DNA of 64,000 nucleotides from Humimonas sp964465015 (GTDB lineage Bacteria > Gemmatimonadota > Gemmatimonadetes > Palauibacterales > Palauibacteraceae): positions 22,239 through 86,238 of the forward strand of contig CAYXHP010000072.1 of the NCBI GenBank assembly GCA_964465015.1. The letters run 5' to 3'. The position numbers and the translations under genes were made by a program. This document shows, in pieces, positions 34,060 through 43,981 of this stretch (within the stretch, counting starts at the first letter, position 1; each line of letters begins with the position of its first letter). Below the pieces are notes generated by a model, which did not search any database, was not told where the DNA came from, and worked only from the letters and a program-made list of their open reading frames with translations.

Positions 34060-35963
34060 GCGAGGGCCGCGGCCCGGCCGATCGGAACGCCGACCCCACG
34101 CCCCCGGACGTCGAGGGATCACCGCCGTCCGCCCGGCTGGACCGGCGGTCCGAGGAGGACGCGCAGCCCGGGATCGCCGGGGCCGGGGAGGCCCCCCATC
34201 CGCTGGGGATCGCCTACCGCCTGAGCCTCCTCTCCATCCTGGTGGGGGTGGTGGCCGGCCTGGGCGCCGTGGCGTTCCGCGGCCTCATCGCCCTGTTCCA
34301 CAACCTCTTCTTCCTGGGACGCCTCTCGTTCAGCTACGACGCCAACCAGCACACGGCGACGAGCCCCTGGGGGCCGCTGGTGATCCTCGCCCCCGTGGTG
34401 GGCGCCGCCATCGTCGTCTTCCTGGTCAAGAACTTCGCCCCGGAGGCGAAGGGCCACGGCGTGCCCGAGGTGATCGACGCCAACTACTACCACAAGGGGA
34501 TCGTCCGGCCCATCGTCGCCCTCATCAAGTCCGTGGCCTCGGCGCTGTCGATCGGGAGCGGCGGCGCGGTGGGGCGGGAGGGCCCGATCATCCAGATCGG
34601 CGCGTCCTTCGGCTCCACGCTCGGGCAAATCATCGAGATGCCCACCTGGCAGCGGATCACGCTGGTGGCGGCCGGCGCCGGCGGCGGGATCGCCGCCACG
34701 TTCAACACCCCGATCGGCGGGATCCTGTTCGCGATCGAGATCATGCTGCACGAGAGCAGCGTGCGGACGCTCGTGCCCGTGGGGATCGCGACCGTGACGG
34801 CCACCTACATCGGCCGGCTGTTCTTCGGACCCAACCCATCCTTCGTGATCCCGAGCCTGGTGAGCTCCTCCTTCAACCTCACCGACCCCAGAGCCCTGAT
34901 CTCGTTCGTGGGCCTCGGCATCCTCATGGGCCTGGCCTCGGCTCTGTTCATCCGGTCGCTGTACTGGACCGAGGACGTGCTCCTCGATTGGATCCCCCGG
35001 AGCTACTATCTCCGCCACGGTCTCAGCATGCTCGGGGTGGGGATCACGATGTATCTGTGCCTTCGCTCCCTGGGGCACTACTACGTGCAGGGTGTGGGTT
35101 ACGCGACGATCCAGGACATCCTCTCGGGCGGCCTGGGACCGATCCTGCTCCTGCTCCTCCTGTACGTCCTCAAGCTCATGGTCACCTCGGTGACGCTGGG
35201 CTCGGGGGCCTCGGGCGGCGTGTTCTCGCCAGCCCTGTACATGGGGGGCACTCTCGGAGCGGCGTATGGGCTGGCCCTCGGCCACTTCTTCCCGCCGCTC
35301 CGGGCCGTGGGTGCCCCCGGATTCGCCGTGGCCGGGATGGCGGGCGTCGTGGGCGGGACGACCGGCGCGGCCATGGCGGCCATCGTGATGATTTTCGAGA
35401 TGACCCGCGACTACGGTGTCATCATCCCGATGGCGATCACGGTGGTGCTCAGCTACGGCGTCCGGGAGCTGTTCGTGGACCAGAGCATCTACACGCAGAA
35501 GTTGGCCCGGCGCGGCCATTTCGTGCCCCTCGCCCTCCAGGCCAACTTCCACTATCACCGGCGGGCCCGCGACATCATGGACACGAACGTCGTCACGGTC
35601 TCGCCCTCCACTCCCCTCGCGCATTTCCTGCGCTCGGTGCGCGAGATGGACACGGCCAGGCACTTTCTGGTAGGGAGCCCCGACCGGGTGTTCGGCGTAA
35701 TCTCCAGGGACCGTGCGCTGGAGGCCGTGGCGGGAACCGAGCCGTGTCGAACCCCGCTCGATCTCGTCCGACGTGATTACATCGTGGTGAACGAGGACGA
35801 CATCTTCTTCGACGTGCTCTCGCGCATGCACAGGGCGCACGTGCCGCTGGCTCTCGTGAAGACGCACAGCGCGGATCCCGCCCGCGGCACGGTTCTCGGC
35901 ATCATCACGAAGGACGAGGTGGCGGATTCTCTGGAGTCCGCCGTCGACCTGTTCGCCGACTGA
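34056..35963 (+). CDS. ClC family chloride channel/transporter with C-terminal CBS pair
   Basis: The 635-residue protein is a ClC-type channel. The selectivity motifs are seen as KGHGVPEVIDA, GSGGAVGREGPIIQIGA (the GREGP loop with the gating Glu intact) and GSGASGGVFSPALYMGG. About 12-14 membrane helices precede a C-terminal CBS pair (ARDIMDTNVVTVSPSTPLAHFL and DLVRRDYIVVNEDDIFFDVLSRM), so the protein may be ligand-regulated. The first 45 residues are Pro/acidic and probably disordered. ATGA overlap with metE at 34056. Confidence 0.93.
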   Translation: MSEGRGPADRNADPTPPDVEGSPPSARLDRRSEEDAQPGIAGAGEAPHPLGIAYRLSLLSILVGVVAGLGAVAFRGLIALFHNLFFLGRLSFSYDANQHTATSPWGPLVILAPVVGAAIVVFLVKNFAPEAKGHGVPEVIDANYYHKGIVRPIVALIKSVASALSIGSGGAVGREGPIIQIGASFGSTLGQIIEMPTWQRITLVAAGAGGGIAATFNTPIGGILFAIEIMLHESSVRTLVPVGIATVTATYIGRLFFGPNPSFVIPSLVSSSFNLTDPRALISFVGLGILMGLASALFIRSLYWTEDVLLDWIPRSYYLRHGLSMLGVGITMYLCLRSLGHYYVQGVGYATIQDILSGGLGPILLLLLLYVLKLMVTSVTLGSGASGGVFSPALYMGGTLGAAYGLALGHFFPPLRAVGAPGFAVAGMAGVVGGTTGAAMAAIVMIFEMTRDYGVIIPMAITVVLSYGVRELFVDQSIYTQKLARRGHFVPLALQANFHYHRRARDIMDTNVVTVSPSTPLAHFLRSVREMDTARHFLVGSPDRVFGVISRDRALEAVAGTEPCRTPLDLVRRDYIVVNEDDIFFDVLSRMHRAHVPLALVKTHSADPARGTVLGIITKDEVADSLESAVDLFAD

Positions 35964-36053
35964 GACGCGGCGGGCGGTGCGGCCGGAGCGCCCACGGCGG
36001 TTCGGTCGACATGCCCGGCGCGAAGGCAGCGCTCGAGCAACGGAGATCGAGTC

Positions 36054-36449
36054 ATGAGGGACACGAGCTACGGCGCGCACAGGGAGCTCCCGGGCGTCGA
36101 CTACGAGGAAGCCATCGTCCGGGTGGAGGCGGCGCTGGGCGCGGAGGGCTTCGGCGTCCTCACCCGGATCGACGTGAAGGAGACGCTCAAGAAGAAGCTG
36201 GACGTGGACTTCAGGCGCTACGTGATCCTGGGCGCCTGCAATCCACCGCTGGCCCACCGCGCGCTGAGCGCCGACGACGACATCGGGCTGCTCCTGCCCT
36301 GCAACGTCGTGGTCGCCGAGATGGAGGGCGGCGCCGAGGTGGCCTACGCGCGGCCCGAGGCGATGCTGGCCCTGGCGGACGTGCCCGAGCTGCAGTCGGT
36401 GGCCCGCGAGGCCGAGGAGCGGCTGGCGCGGGCGCTGGACAGCCTGTGA
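36054..36449 (+). CDS. DUF302 family protein
   Basis: The 131-residue protein shows the DUF302 pattern: an N-terminal strand, a helix (YEEAIVRVEAALGAEGFGVLTRIDVKETLKKKLDVDFRRYVILGACNPPLAHRAL), then LLLPCNVVVAEMEGGAEVAYARPEAML. The conserved Cys in GACNPPLAHRAL and LPCNVVV are typical for the family, whose role is unknown. ATG 36054 is the start. Its stop is separated by one base from the convergent VOC gene. Confidence 0.9.
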   Translation: MRDTSYGAHRELPGVDYEEAIVRVEAALGAEGFGVLTRIDVKETLKKKLDVDFRRYVILGACNPPLAHRALSADDDIGLLLPCNVVVAEMEGGAEVAYARPEAMLALADVPELQSVAREAEERLARALDSL

Positions 36450-36450
36450 G

Positions 36451-36846
36451 CTAGGGCAGCGGCCGCCGGGACTGGAGAGCGAGGACGTTCTCGTCCGGAT
36501 CGCGGAAGAAGGCCATCCAGAGCTCGTGGTCCTCGGCCCGGTGCACGCGGTGGGGCTCGCCGAGGAAGACCACGCCGCGCTCGCCCAGGACGCGGTACGC
36601 GGTGTCGATGTCGTCCACCTCGAAGTACAGGACCGACGAGGCGTGATCGAAGTCCGGGCTCTCGGGAGCCGAGAGCATGAGCTGGAGGTCTCCGCACTGC
36701 AAGAAGGCCAGGCCGGGCGGCGCACGGAACAGGAGCGGGAGGCCGAGGGCGTCGCGGTAGAAGTCCACCGACGCGTCGAGGTCCCTCGCGCGCACCGCCA
36801 CCTGGCCGATGCGACGGATGCCGAATGCCTCCGCCTGCTCGTTCAT
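36451..36846 (-). CDS. VOC-family (glyoxalase-like) protein
   Basis: The 131-residue protein is a vicinal-oxygen-chelate fold: VAVRARDLDASVDFYRDALGLPLLFRAP, FLQCGDLQLMLS, SSVLYFEVDDIDTAYRVLGERGV and ELWMAFFRDPDENVLALQ. The metal-ligand candidates are in the repeated beta-alpha-beta-beta-beta modules; the pattern fits the lactoylglutathione lyase/dioxygenase superfamily, but the substrate cannot be named. It is divergent from the MarR gene with a palindromic operator in between, so it is the likely target of that regulator. ATG 36846 follows GAGGAG. Confidence 0.85.
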   Translation of the reverse strand: MNEQAEAFGIRRIGQVAVRARDLDASVDFYRDALGLPLLFRAPPGLAFLQCGDLQLMLSAPESPDFDHASSVLYFEVDDIDTAYRVLGERGVVFLGEPHRVHRAEDHELWMAFFRDPDENVLALQSRRPLP

Positions 36847-36910
36847 GGGCTCTCCTCGCCGGTTCTCGAAGGGACGGGTGCCGCTCGCCCGAACGGCGAG
36901 CTTGATTTCA

Positions 36911-36927
36911 TTAGTTGCTCTAACTAA
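36911..36927. promoter_or_regulatory. Inverted-repeat operator between the VOC and MarR genes
   Basis: TTAGTT (36911-36916) and AACTAA (36922-36927) are perfect complements with a 5-base spacer GCTCT. The site is in an AT-rich stretch (36904-36933) between two divergent genes and ends 10 bases before the MarR ATG at 36938. Size, symmetry and place match MarR-family autoregulatory operators. Confidence 0.75.
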
Positions 36928-36937
36928 ACTAGTGAGC

Positions 36938-37492
36938 ATGGAGAGCCCGTCAAGGGGAGCCGTGGGGGACGTGGAGGAAGCCGGCCGAACCAGCGCGGTC
37001 GGGGCCGTCGGAGCAGAGGCGACGGGACCGGGCCACGCCGAGATCGCCGCCCGGCTGCACGCCGCGGCCATCCGGCTACTCCGCCGGCTCCGCAGCCAGG
37101 ATGCGGCGAGCGGCCTGAGCGGTCCGCGCCTCTCCGCCCTCTCGGTGCTGGTGTTCGGGGGACCGCGGAGCCTGGGCGAGCTGGCGGACGCCGAGCAGGT
37201 TACGGCCCCCAGCATGAGCCGCCTGGCCACGGCGCTCGAAGAGGCCGGCCTGGCGCGCCGGGGGCCCGATCCCGACGACGGCCGCCGGGTGCTGCTCCGC
37301 GCCACGGCCGCGGGCGAGCGGTTGCTGCAGGAAGGACGGCAGCGGCGCATCGGAGAGACGGAGCGGCTCCTGGGGTCGATCGAAGAGACGGACTGGGACA
37401 TCCTGAGGCAGGCGACCGGGATCCTCGAGGGGGTCCTCCGGGAGGAGGGATCCCGGAGGCGCGAGACAGGGACCGGTAGCCCGGGCGGCTGA
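36938..37492 (+). CDS. MarR-family transcriptional regulator
   Basis: The 184-residue protein has the MarR winged-helix core: LRRLRSQDAASGLSGPRLSALSVLVFGGPRSLGELADAEQVTAPSMSRLATALEEAGLARRGPDPDDGRRVLLRATAAGERLL. VTAPSMSRLATALEEAGL is the recognition helix, and RRGPDPDDGRRVLL is the wing with the conserved DxR motif. The first 45 residues are extra compared with typical MarR. ATG 36938 follows a palindrome that can be its operator. The VOC gene is divergent. Confidence 0.88.
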   Translation: MESPSRGAVGDVEEAGRTSAVGAVGAEATGPGHAEIAARLHAAAIRLLRRLRSQDAASGLSGPRLSALSVLVFGGPRSLGELADAEQVTAPSMSRLATALEEAGLARRGPDPDDGRRVLLRATAAGERLLQEGRQRRIGETERLLGSIEETDWDILRQATGILEGVLREEGSRRRETGTGSPGG

Positions 37493-37514
37493 CGGGAGCA
37501 GCTACCGCGGGCCC

Positions 37515-37533
37515 GCCGGGGGCGAGCCCCGGC
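37515..37533. terminator. Hairpin between convergent MarR and radical SAM genes
   Basis: GCCGGGG (37515-37521) pairs with CCCCGGC (37527-37533) around a 5-base loop GCGAG. It lies in the 59-base gap between the stops of the MarR gene and the radical SAM gene, so it could serve both strands. No T-run follows. Confidence 0.5.
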
Positions 37534-37551
37534 ACCCTCCCCGGTGAACGA

Positions 37552-38757
37552 CTACATGCCGCCGGCGCGCACCGGCGCGGCGCTACGGCTCTGGACGCGA
37601 CGGCCGACGCGGGCCTCCAGCGAGACGCGAACGCCCGGCGGTTCGTACGGGCAGAAGGGATCCTCCCCGAGCGGGTCGCCGGAAGCCGCGAAGGCCCGCG
37701 CGCGGCTGCCGCCGCACACGAACCGGAACGGGCAGATCCCGCACTTGCCGTGCAGGGCCTCGGGGTCCCGCAGCGAGCGGAACAGGTCGCTGTCCCGGTA
37801 GAGCTCGACCAGCGAGCGCTCGCGGACGTTGCCGGCCGATAGCGCCAGGAAGCCGGATGGGAACACCTCGCCCGTGTGGCTGATGAACACGAACCCGTTG
37901 CCATCGCCGGTCGATCCGAGATCGGCCGCGGTCGGACCCGCGGGATCGGGGAGGCGTCCGCTGTTCCGGTCCTCGGCCTCGATCTCGCGACCGACGCGCC
38001 GGTAGAAGGGCGCCTCCACGGTCACCACCTTGAACGAGGCGCGGCGCTGGCGACGGTAGATCCAGCGCAGCAGGGCCTCGGTCTCCCGCGGCCCGAGCGG
38101 CTGGAGCACGGAGCCGCGGCCCACCGGCACGAGGAAGAAGAGCTCCCAGGCCACCGCTCCCAGCGACTCCACCAGATCGGCGATGCAGGCCATGTCGCCC
38201 GCGTTGCCGCTGGTAACGGTGGTGTTGATCTGGATCGGGAGCCCCACCCGGCGCGCGGCCTCGGCCGCCCGCATCACCACGTCGAAGGAGCCGGGCTGGC
38301 CCCGGAAGGCGTCGTGGTCGGCGCTGCTGCATCCGTCCAGAGACAGCGCCATCCGGACCACGCCGGCGTCCTTCAGTCGGCCGATGAGCTCGTCCGTGAG
38401 CGACGGCGCGGGGGCCGGTGTGACCGCCATGTGGAGCCCGAGCTCGCGACCGTGGTCGAGGAGCTCGAACACGTCCGGACGCACCATCGGGTCGCCACCC
38501 GAGAGGACGACCACCGGAGGCCGAGGCGTGAACGCCGCCACCTGCCGCAGGACTTCGAAGGCCTCCGCGGTCGTCAGCTCGTCCGGGTGCGCGAACGGCT
38601 GGGCCTCGGCACGACAGTGCACGCACTTGAGCGGGCACGCCTGCGTCAGCTCCCAGGTGAGGACCACCGGTGCCTCCGCGTACGCGCGCCGCATGGCCCG
38701 GGGGCCACCCCCGGCGCGGTGCGGGTGTCCCCCCGCGTGTCCGATTCCCATCTCCAT
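37552..38757 (-). CDS. Radical SAM/SPASM enzyme, TIGR04053-like
   Basis: The 401-residue protein has the 4Fe-4S/SAM signature CPLKCVHC (Cys41, Cys45, Cys48) in LTWELTQACPLKCVHCRAEA, and then VVVLSGGDPMVRPD (the GGE-like motif is GGD here). A C-terminal SPASM region contains CGICPFRFVCGGSRARAFAASG with further Cys and FCPYEP. The general pattern, including YAEAPVVLTWELTQACPL, resembles the TIGR04053 subgroup related to heme d1/heme-biosynthesis radical SAM proteins. Its product is unknown. The start is placed at ATG 38757; an internal Met (MRRAYAEAP) is an alternative. Confidence 0.85.
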   Translation of the reverse strand: MEMGIGHAGGHPHRAGGGPRAMRRAYAEAPVVLTWELTQACPLKCVHCRAEAQPFAHPDELTTAEAFEVLRQVAAFTPRPPVVVLSGGDPMVRPDVFELLDHGRELGLHMAVTPAPAPSLTDELIGRLKDAGVVRMALSLDGCSSADHDAFRGQPGSFDVVMRAAEAARRVGLPIQINTTVTSGNAGDMACIADLVESLGAVAWELFFLVPVGRGSVLQPLGPRETEALLRWIYRRQRRASFKVVTVEAPFYRRVGREIEAEDRNSGRLPDPAGPTAADLGSTGDGNGFVFISHTGEVFPSGFLALSAGNVRERSLVELYRDSDLFRSLRDPEALHGKCGICPFRFVCGGSRARAFAASGDPLGEDPFCPYEPPGVRVSLEARVGRRVQSRSAAPVRAGGM

Positions 38758-39043
38758 AGTCGTCTCTCTCCCCCCGGCGAACGTCGAACATGCCTCGGAC
38801 TTCGCACCCATAGTGGCTCGCACGGTGGCCGGGCCGGTATAGGAAGGTGGCCGACGGCGATCGTGGGGCAACGGCCCGGCCCCGTGTGGTGGGGATCCCA
38901 CCGTCTCCGTAGGGAAGCACCCGACACCGGAACGGGAGACGTGGAACGGCGCGGCACCCACGATCGTTCCCATGGGGCCGGCACCGGGCGTGCGGCCCGA
39001 CCGGGCCCGCGGGACCGTGGTGGACGAAGCGAGGAGATGAAGG
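38758..39043. other. Structured divergent region between radical SAM and msrB
   Basis: These 286 bases separate two divergent genes and contain several inverted repeats. GGTGGG (38888-38893) pairs with CCCACC (38897-38902), and CGTCTCC (38902-38908) pairs with GGAGACG (38935-38941). On the minus strand, blocks resembling pieces of the cobalamin riboswitch core appear (a GCCACT block and a GGTGxxATCC block), but the usual full set with conserved spacing is not complete. It could be a leader of either gene or a shared regulatory region. Confidence 0.4.
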
Positions 39044-39640
39044 ATGCGAAGGCGGACGTTCGTGGCCGGACTGGCCGGGATCGCGGCGGCCCCGCTGTTC
39101 CTGGGTGAATGGCTCGGGCTCGAACGCGATCCGGACGAAGGGGCCGGACGCGGCGCGGGGCCCGGGCTCCTGCGCGATGCGGCGGCCGGGGGCCGCTCCG
39201 ACACGACGGGTGGCGAAGCCGTGCCCCCGCTTCGGAAGAGCCGCGAGGAGTGGAAACGGATCCTCGAGCCCGACGCCTACGCCGTCCTGTTCGAAGCGTA
39301 CACCGAGCGCCCTTTCTCCAGTCCACTCGACCACGAGACGCGGGCCGGCACGTACGTGTGCGCGGCCTGCTTCCTGCCCCTGTTCTCCTCGGACACCAAG
39401 TACGACAGCGGTACCGGGTGGCCCAGCTTCTGGCGGCCGCTCGATGAGAGTCATCTGGCCACCAAGCCCGACTACCAGCTGGTCGTCCCGCGCACCGAGT
39501 ACCACTGCGTGCGTTGCGGCGGCCACCAGGGGCACGTGTTCGACGACGGCCCGCCCCCCACCGGATTGCGCTACTGCAACAACGGCCTGGCGCTGCGCTT
39601 CGTACCGAAGGGCGAGGACCTCCCGGCCCTGCGCACCTGA
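39044..39640 (+). CDS. msrB: Tat-exported MsrB peptide-methionine (R)-S-oxide reductase
   Basis: The 198-residue protein starts with a twin-arginine leader (MRRRTFVAGLAGIAAAPLFL) and then an MsrB domain: YVCAACFLPLFSSDTKYDSGTGWPSFWRP, VVPRTEYHCVRCGGHQGHVFDDGPPPTGLRYC. Zinc ligands are the two CxxC pairs (CAAC, CVRC), and the catalytic Cys is in LRYCNNG (usually RYCxNS). It repairs methionine sulfoxide in periplasmic proteins. The start is ATG 39044. An FAD oxidoreductase gene follows after 97 bases and may be co-transcribed. Confidence 0.9.
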   Translation: MRRRTFVAGLAGIAAAPLFLGEWLGLERDPDEGAGRGAGPGLLRDAAAGGRSDTTGGEAVPPLRKSREEWKRILEPDAYAVLFEAYTERPFSSPLDHETRAGTYVCAACFLPLFSSDTKYDSGTGWPSFWRPLDESHLATKPDYQLVVPRTEYHCVRCGGHQGHVFDDGPPPTGLRYCNNGLALRFVPKGEDLPALRT

Positions 39641-39737
39641 GCGCTCCCGTCCGAGGCGTCGGACTTGCGTTCGCTCTCCCGCGCGCAGATCTCGTGGGGA
39701 AAGCCGGCGAACCTCGAACTGGATCCCGGAGGAGAGG

Positions 39738-40916
39738 ATGCGCTCGTTCGACTACCTGATCATCGGCGCGGGAATGACCGCGGACGCCGCCGTGGCGGGC
39801 ATCCGCGAGCAGGACGAGGACGGCTCCATCGGACTCATCGGCGCCGAGGAGGAGCCCCCCTACGACCGTCCCCCCCTCAGCAAGGGCCTGTGGAAGGACA
39901 TGTCCGAGGAGGACATCTGGCGGTCTTCCGCCGCCGACGAGGCCGATCTCCTCCTGGGACGGAGGGTCGTATCGCTGGACCGCGAGGCGAAGACCGTCCG
40001 GGACGACGGCGGCGACGAGTACGGCTACGGCAAGCTTCTCCTGGCCACGGGCGGCGCGCCGCGGACCCTCCCCGACGCGCCCGCGGAGGTGATCCACTAC
40101 CGGACCTTGGAGGACTACCGGCGGCTGCGCGCGCTGGCGGACGACGCGCGCCGATTCATCATCGTCGGGGGCGGGTTCATCGGGAGCGAGGTCGCGGCGG
40201 CCCTGTGCATGGCCGACCGGGACGTGACGATCGTGTTTCCGGAGAAGGACCTGTGCTCCCGGCTCTTCCCTGCGCGCCTGGCGAGCTTCGTCTCCGAGTA
40301 CTTCCGGAAGCAGGGCGTGACGGTGCTATCCGGCGAGAGCGTGGCGGGCGTCTTCTCCCGGGACGGCGGCGTGCAGGTCTCCCTGCGGTCGGGCGAGTCG
40401 CTGCGCGCGGACGGGGTGGTGGTCGGCATCGGCATCGTCCCGGAGACCGGTCTGGCGGAGGACGCCGGCCTGGACGTCGGCGACGGGATCGTGGTGGACG
40501 CGCACCTGCGGACGAGCGACCCGGACATCTTCGCGGCGGGCGACGTGGCGTCCTTCCCCCATCCGGCTCTCCGCCGGCGCCTGCGCGTGGAGCACGAGGA
40601 CGCTGCCAACACCATGGGCCGCCAGGCCGGACGCAACATGGCCGGGGCCGACGAGCCCTACGAGCACGTACCGCTCTTCTACTCCGACCTGTTCGACCTC
40701 GGCTACGAGGCGGTGGGCCGCGTGGACACGCGCCTGGACATCGTCGAGGACTGGGAGGAGGAGCATCGCAAGGGCGTGGTCTACTACCTCGAGGACGAGC
40801 GGGTCGAGGGCGTCCTGCTGTGGAACACGTGGGGGCAGGACGAGGCCGCCCGCGGACTCCTGCGCGACCGCTCGAAGATCCTCCCCGGCGACCTGGTGGG
40901 CCGCCTGCCCGAATAG
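39738..40916 (+). CDS. FAD/NAD(P)-dependent oxidoreductase (ferredoxin-reductase/AIF type)
   Basis: The 392-residue protein has two dinucleotide-binding folds. FDYLIIGAGMTADAAVAGI is the FAD Rossmann fold, and RRFIIVGGGFIGSEVAAALCMADRDVTIVF is the NAD(P) fold. PPYDRPPLSKGLW is characteristic of the ferredoxin-reductase/AIF family, and TSDPDIFAAGDVASFP is the FAD-contact ATG motif. The C-terminal domain continues with EDWEEEHRKGVVYYLEDERVEGVLLWNTWG. It may feed electrons to a redox partner; the partner is not encoded nearby in an obvious way. ATG 39738 follows a GGAGGAGAGG stretch at 39728-39737. Confidence 0.88.
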   Translation: MRSFDYLIIGAGMTADAAVAGIREQDEDGSIGLIGAEEEPPYDRPPLSKGLWKDMSEEDIWRSSAADEADLLLGRRVVSLDREAKTVRDDGGDEYGYGKLLLATGGAPRTLPDAPAEVIHYRTLEDYRRLRALADDARRFIIVGGGFIGSEVAAALCMADRDVTIVFPEKDLCSRLFPARLASFVSEYFRKQGVTVLSGESVAGVFSRDGGVQVSLRSGESLRADGVVVGIGIVPETGLAEDAGLDVGDGIVVDAHLRTSDPDIFAAGDVASFPHPALRRRLRVEHEDAANTMGRQAGRNMAGADEPYEHVPLFYSDLFDLGYEAVGRVDTRLDIVEDWEEEHRKGVVYYLEDERVEGVLLWNTWGQDEAARGLLRDRSKILPGDLVGRLPE

Positions 40917-41019
40917 GCGGCAGCTTCGGCCGGACGCCCGCTCCGGCCGTATTCGCCGCTCCCAAACGCGCTGGAGGGCGCCGCCTTCCGGGCCTCCCGC
41001 GAGCGTTCGGTCGCCCCTC

Positions 41020-41054
41020 TTGCATTTCTATGCATCCATCTGAATAATCATGCT
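41020..41054 (+). promoter_or_regulatory. Two tandem ARG-box-like sites upstream of argG
   Basis: Site 1 is TGCATTTCTATGCA at 41021-41034, an inverted repeat (TGCAT/ATGCA) with a 4-base spacer. Site 2 is TGAATAATCATGCT at 41041-41054, with the left half identical to the E. coli ARG box half-site TGAAT. The sites are 20 bases apart, the spacing of tandem ARG boxes bound by an ArgR hexamer. They lie in an AT-rich island about 65 bases before the argG start; argR is the last gene of this operon. Confidence 0.75.
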
Positions 41055-41118
41055 TCGTTCGCTCGGGGGCCGGCGTGCCACCGCTCCCCGGGTCCGGCAC
41101 ATGCACGAGGAGCACGAG

Positions 41119-42426
<1,308 letters not shown>

Positions 42427-42469
42427 GCCCGCCATCCTCCCCTTCCGGCCCGGAGGAGGGAGCGAAGCG

Positions 42470-43981
42470 GTGAGCCGATCCGACCAGAGCGGGAGCGACG
42501 ATCGTCCGGCGGAGGACGCGGGCGCCCATTCCGTCTGGGGCGGACGGTACGTGGAGCCCCTCGACCCCGCCATCCACGCCTTCACGAACTCCCTCCCCTT
42601 CGACCGCCGCCTGGTGCGGCACGACCTGGCGGCCAGCCTGGCCCACGTCCGCATGCTGCTCGAGACGGGCATCCTGGAGCCGGAGGACGCTGGCGCCATC
42701 CTGGACGGTCTATCGGGGCTGCTGGCCGACATCGAGGCGGGAGCGCTCGCGGTCGAGGGGCCGGACGAGGACATCCACGGCTGGATCGAGCGCCGCCTGG
42801 TCGAGCGGATCGGCCAGCCGGGTCGCCGCGTGCACACGGCCCGCAGCCGGAACGACCAGACGGGCGCGGCCCTGCGGCTGTGGGTGCGCGACGCGGCCGC
42901 GCGGCTCGTGGCGGCGGCGCTCGATCTGGCGTCCGCCTGGACGGACACGGCCGCCGGCCACGTCGAGACGTGGATGCCGGGCTACACCCACCTGCAGCGC
43001 GCGCAGCCGGTCACTCTCGCCCACCACCTCCTGGCCCACGTGTTCGCGCTCCTGGCCGACGCGGAACGCCTGAGGCGCGTGCACGCCGCCGCCGGTCTCT
43101 CGCCGCTCGGGGCCGGGGCGCTGGCCGGCACGTCGCACCCGGTCGACCCGGAGCGGACCGCCCGGCTGCTCGGCCTCGGGGGCGTCTACCCGAACACGCA
43201 GCTGGCCGTGGCCGACCGCGACTACGTGGTCGAGGCCGCCTTCGCCGCCGCCCTCCTCATGACGCACCTGTCGCGCTGGGCCGAGGAGGTCGTGCTGTGG
43301 ACTTCGGCCGAGTTCGGCTTCGCCGCCCTGTCGGACCGCGTCGCCCAGGGGAGCAGCCTCATGCCGCAGAAGAAGAACCCGGAGGCGGCCGAGGTCATTC
43401 GCGGAAAGAGCGGGCGGGCGATCGGCGACCTCGTCGCCCTGCTCACCGCGCTCAAGGGTCTCCCCCTCGCCTACGACAGTGACCTGCAGGAAGACAAGGA
43501 GGCGCTGTTCGACGCCGTCGACACGGCGCTCGCCTCACTGCTCGGGGCGCGGGCGCTCTCCGCCGGACTGGAGTATCGGCCCGGGCGCATGCGGGATGCG
43601 CTCCGCGGCGGGTTCCTGACCGCCACGGACCTGGCCGACCACCTGGTGCGGCGCGGCGTCCCGTTCCGGACCGCGCACGCCCATGCGGGCGCGGCCGTGC
43701 GGGAGGCCGAGTCCCGGGGCGTGGAGCTGGCCGAGCTGCCGGGGGATGTCCTCCTGCGCGCCTGTCCCGAGATCGGGCCGGAGCCTCCCGACCTGTCGGC
43801 GGAAGCGGCGGCCCGGGCTCGACGGTCCCCGGGCGGGCCGGCCCCGGAGCGGACGGCCGAGCAGGTCGATGAAGCCAGGCGCCGCGTGGCGGAGCTTCGG
43901 GGCTGGGTGAACGGCCTGGAGGAGCCCCCGATCCTGTGGGCCCACCGGACCGGCACCCTCCGGGATCCAGATCTCCCGTGA
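42470..43981 (+). CDS. argH: Argininosuccinate lyase
   Basis: The 503-residue protein cleaves argininosuccinate to arginine and fumarate. The family motifs are GRYVEPLDPAIHAFTNSLPFD, EDIHGWIERRLVERIGQPGRRVHTARSRNDQTGA, PGYTHLQRAQPVTLAHHLL and the signature GSSLMPQKKNPEAAEVIRGKSGR. GTG 42470 follows a strong GGAGGAGGG site (42452-42460). It lies 43 bases after argG, and its stop overlaps the GTG of argR. Confidence 0.96.
   Translation: MSRSDQSGSDDRPAEDAGAHSVWGGRYVEPLDPAIHAFTNSLPFDRRLVRHDLAASLAHVRMLLETGILEPEDAGAILDGLSGLLADIEAGALAVEGPDEDIHGWIERRLVERIGQPGRRVHTARSRNDQTGAALRLWVRDAAARLVAAALDLASAWTDTAAGHVETWMPGYTHLQRAQPVTLAHHLLAHVFALLADAERLRRVHAAAGLSPLGAGALAGTSHPVDPERTARLLGLGGVYPNTQLAVADRDYVVEAAFAAALLMTHLSRWAEEVVLWTSAEFGFAALSDRVAQGSSLMPQKKNPEAAEVIRGKSGRAIGDLVALLTALKGLPLAYDSDLQEDKEALFDAVDTALASLLGARALSAGLEYRPGRMRDALRGGFLTATDLADHLVRRGVPFRTAHAHAGAAVREAESRGVELAELPGDVLLRACPEIGPEPPDLSAEAAARARRSPGGPAPERTAEQVDEARRRVAELRGWVNGLEEPPILWAHRTGTLRDPDLP

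Noticed and set aside
34119..36725. 868-residue frame on the minus strand across the ClC gene
   Set aside because: Antisense to an intact ClC gene, with a charged low-complexity peptide and no recognisable domain.
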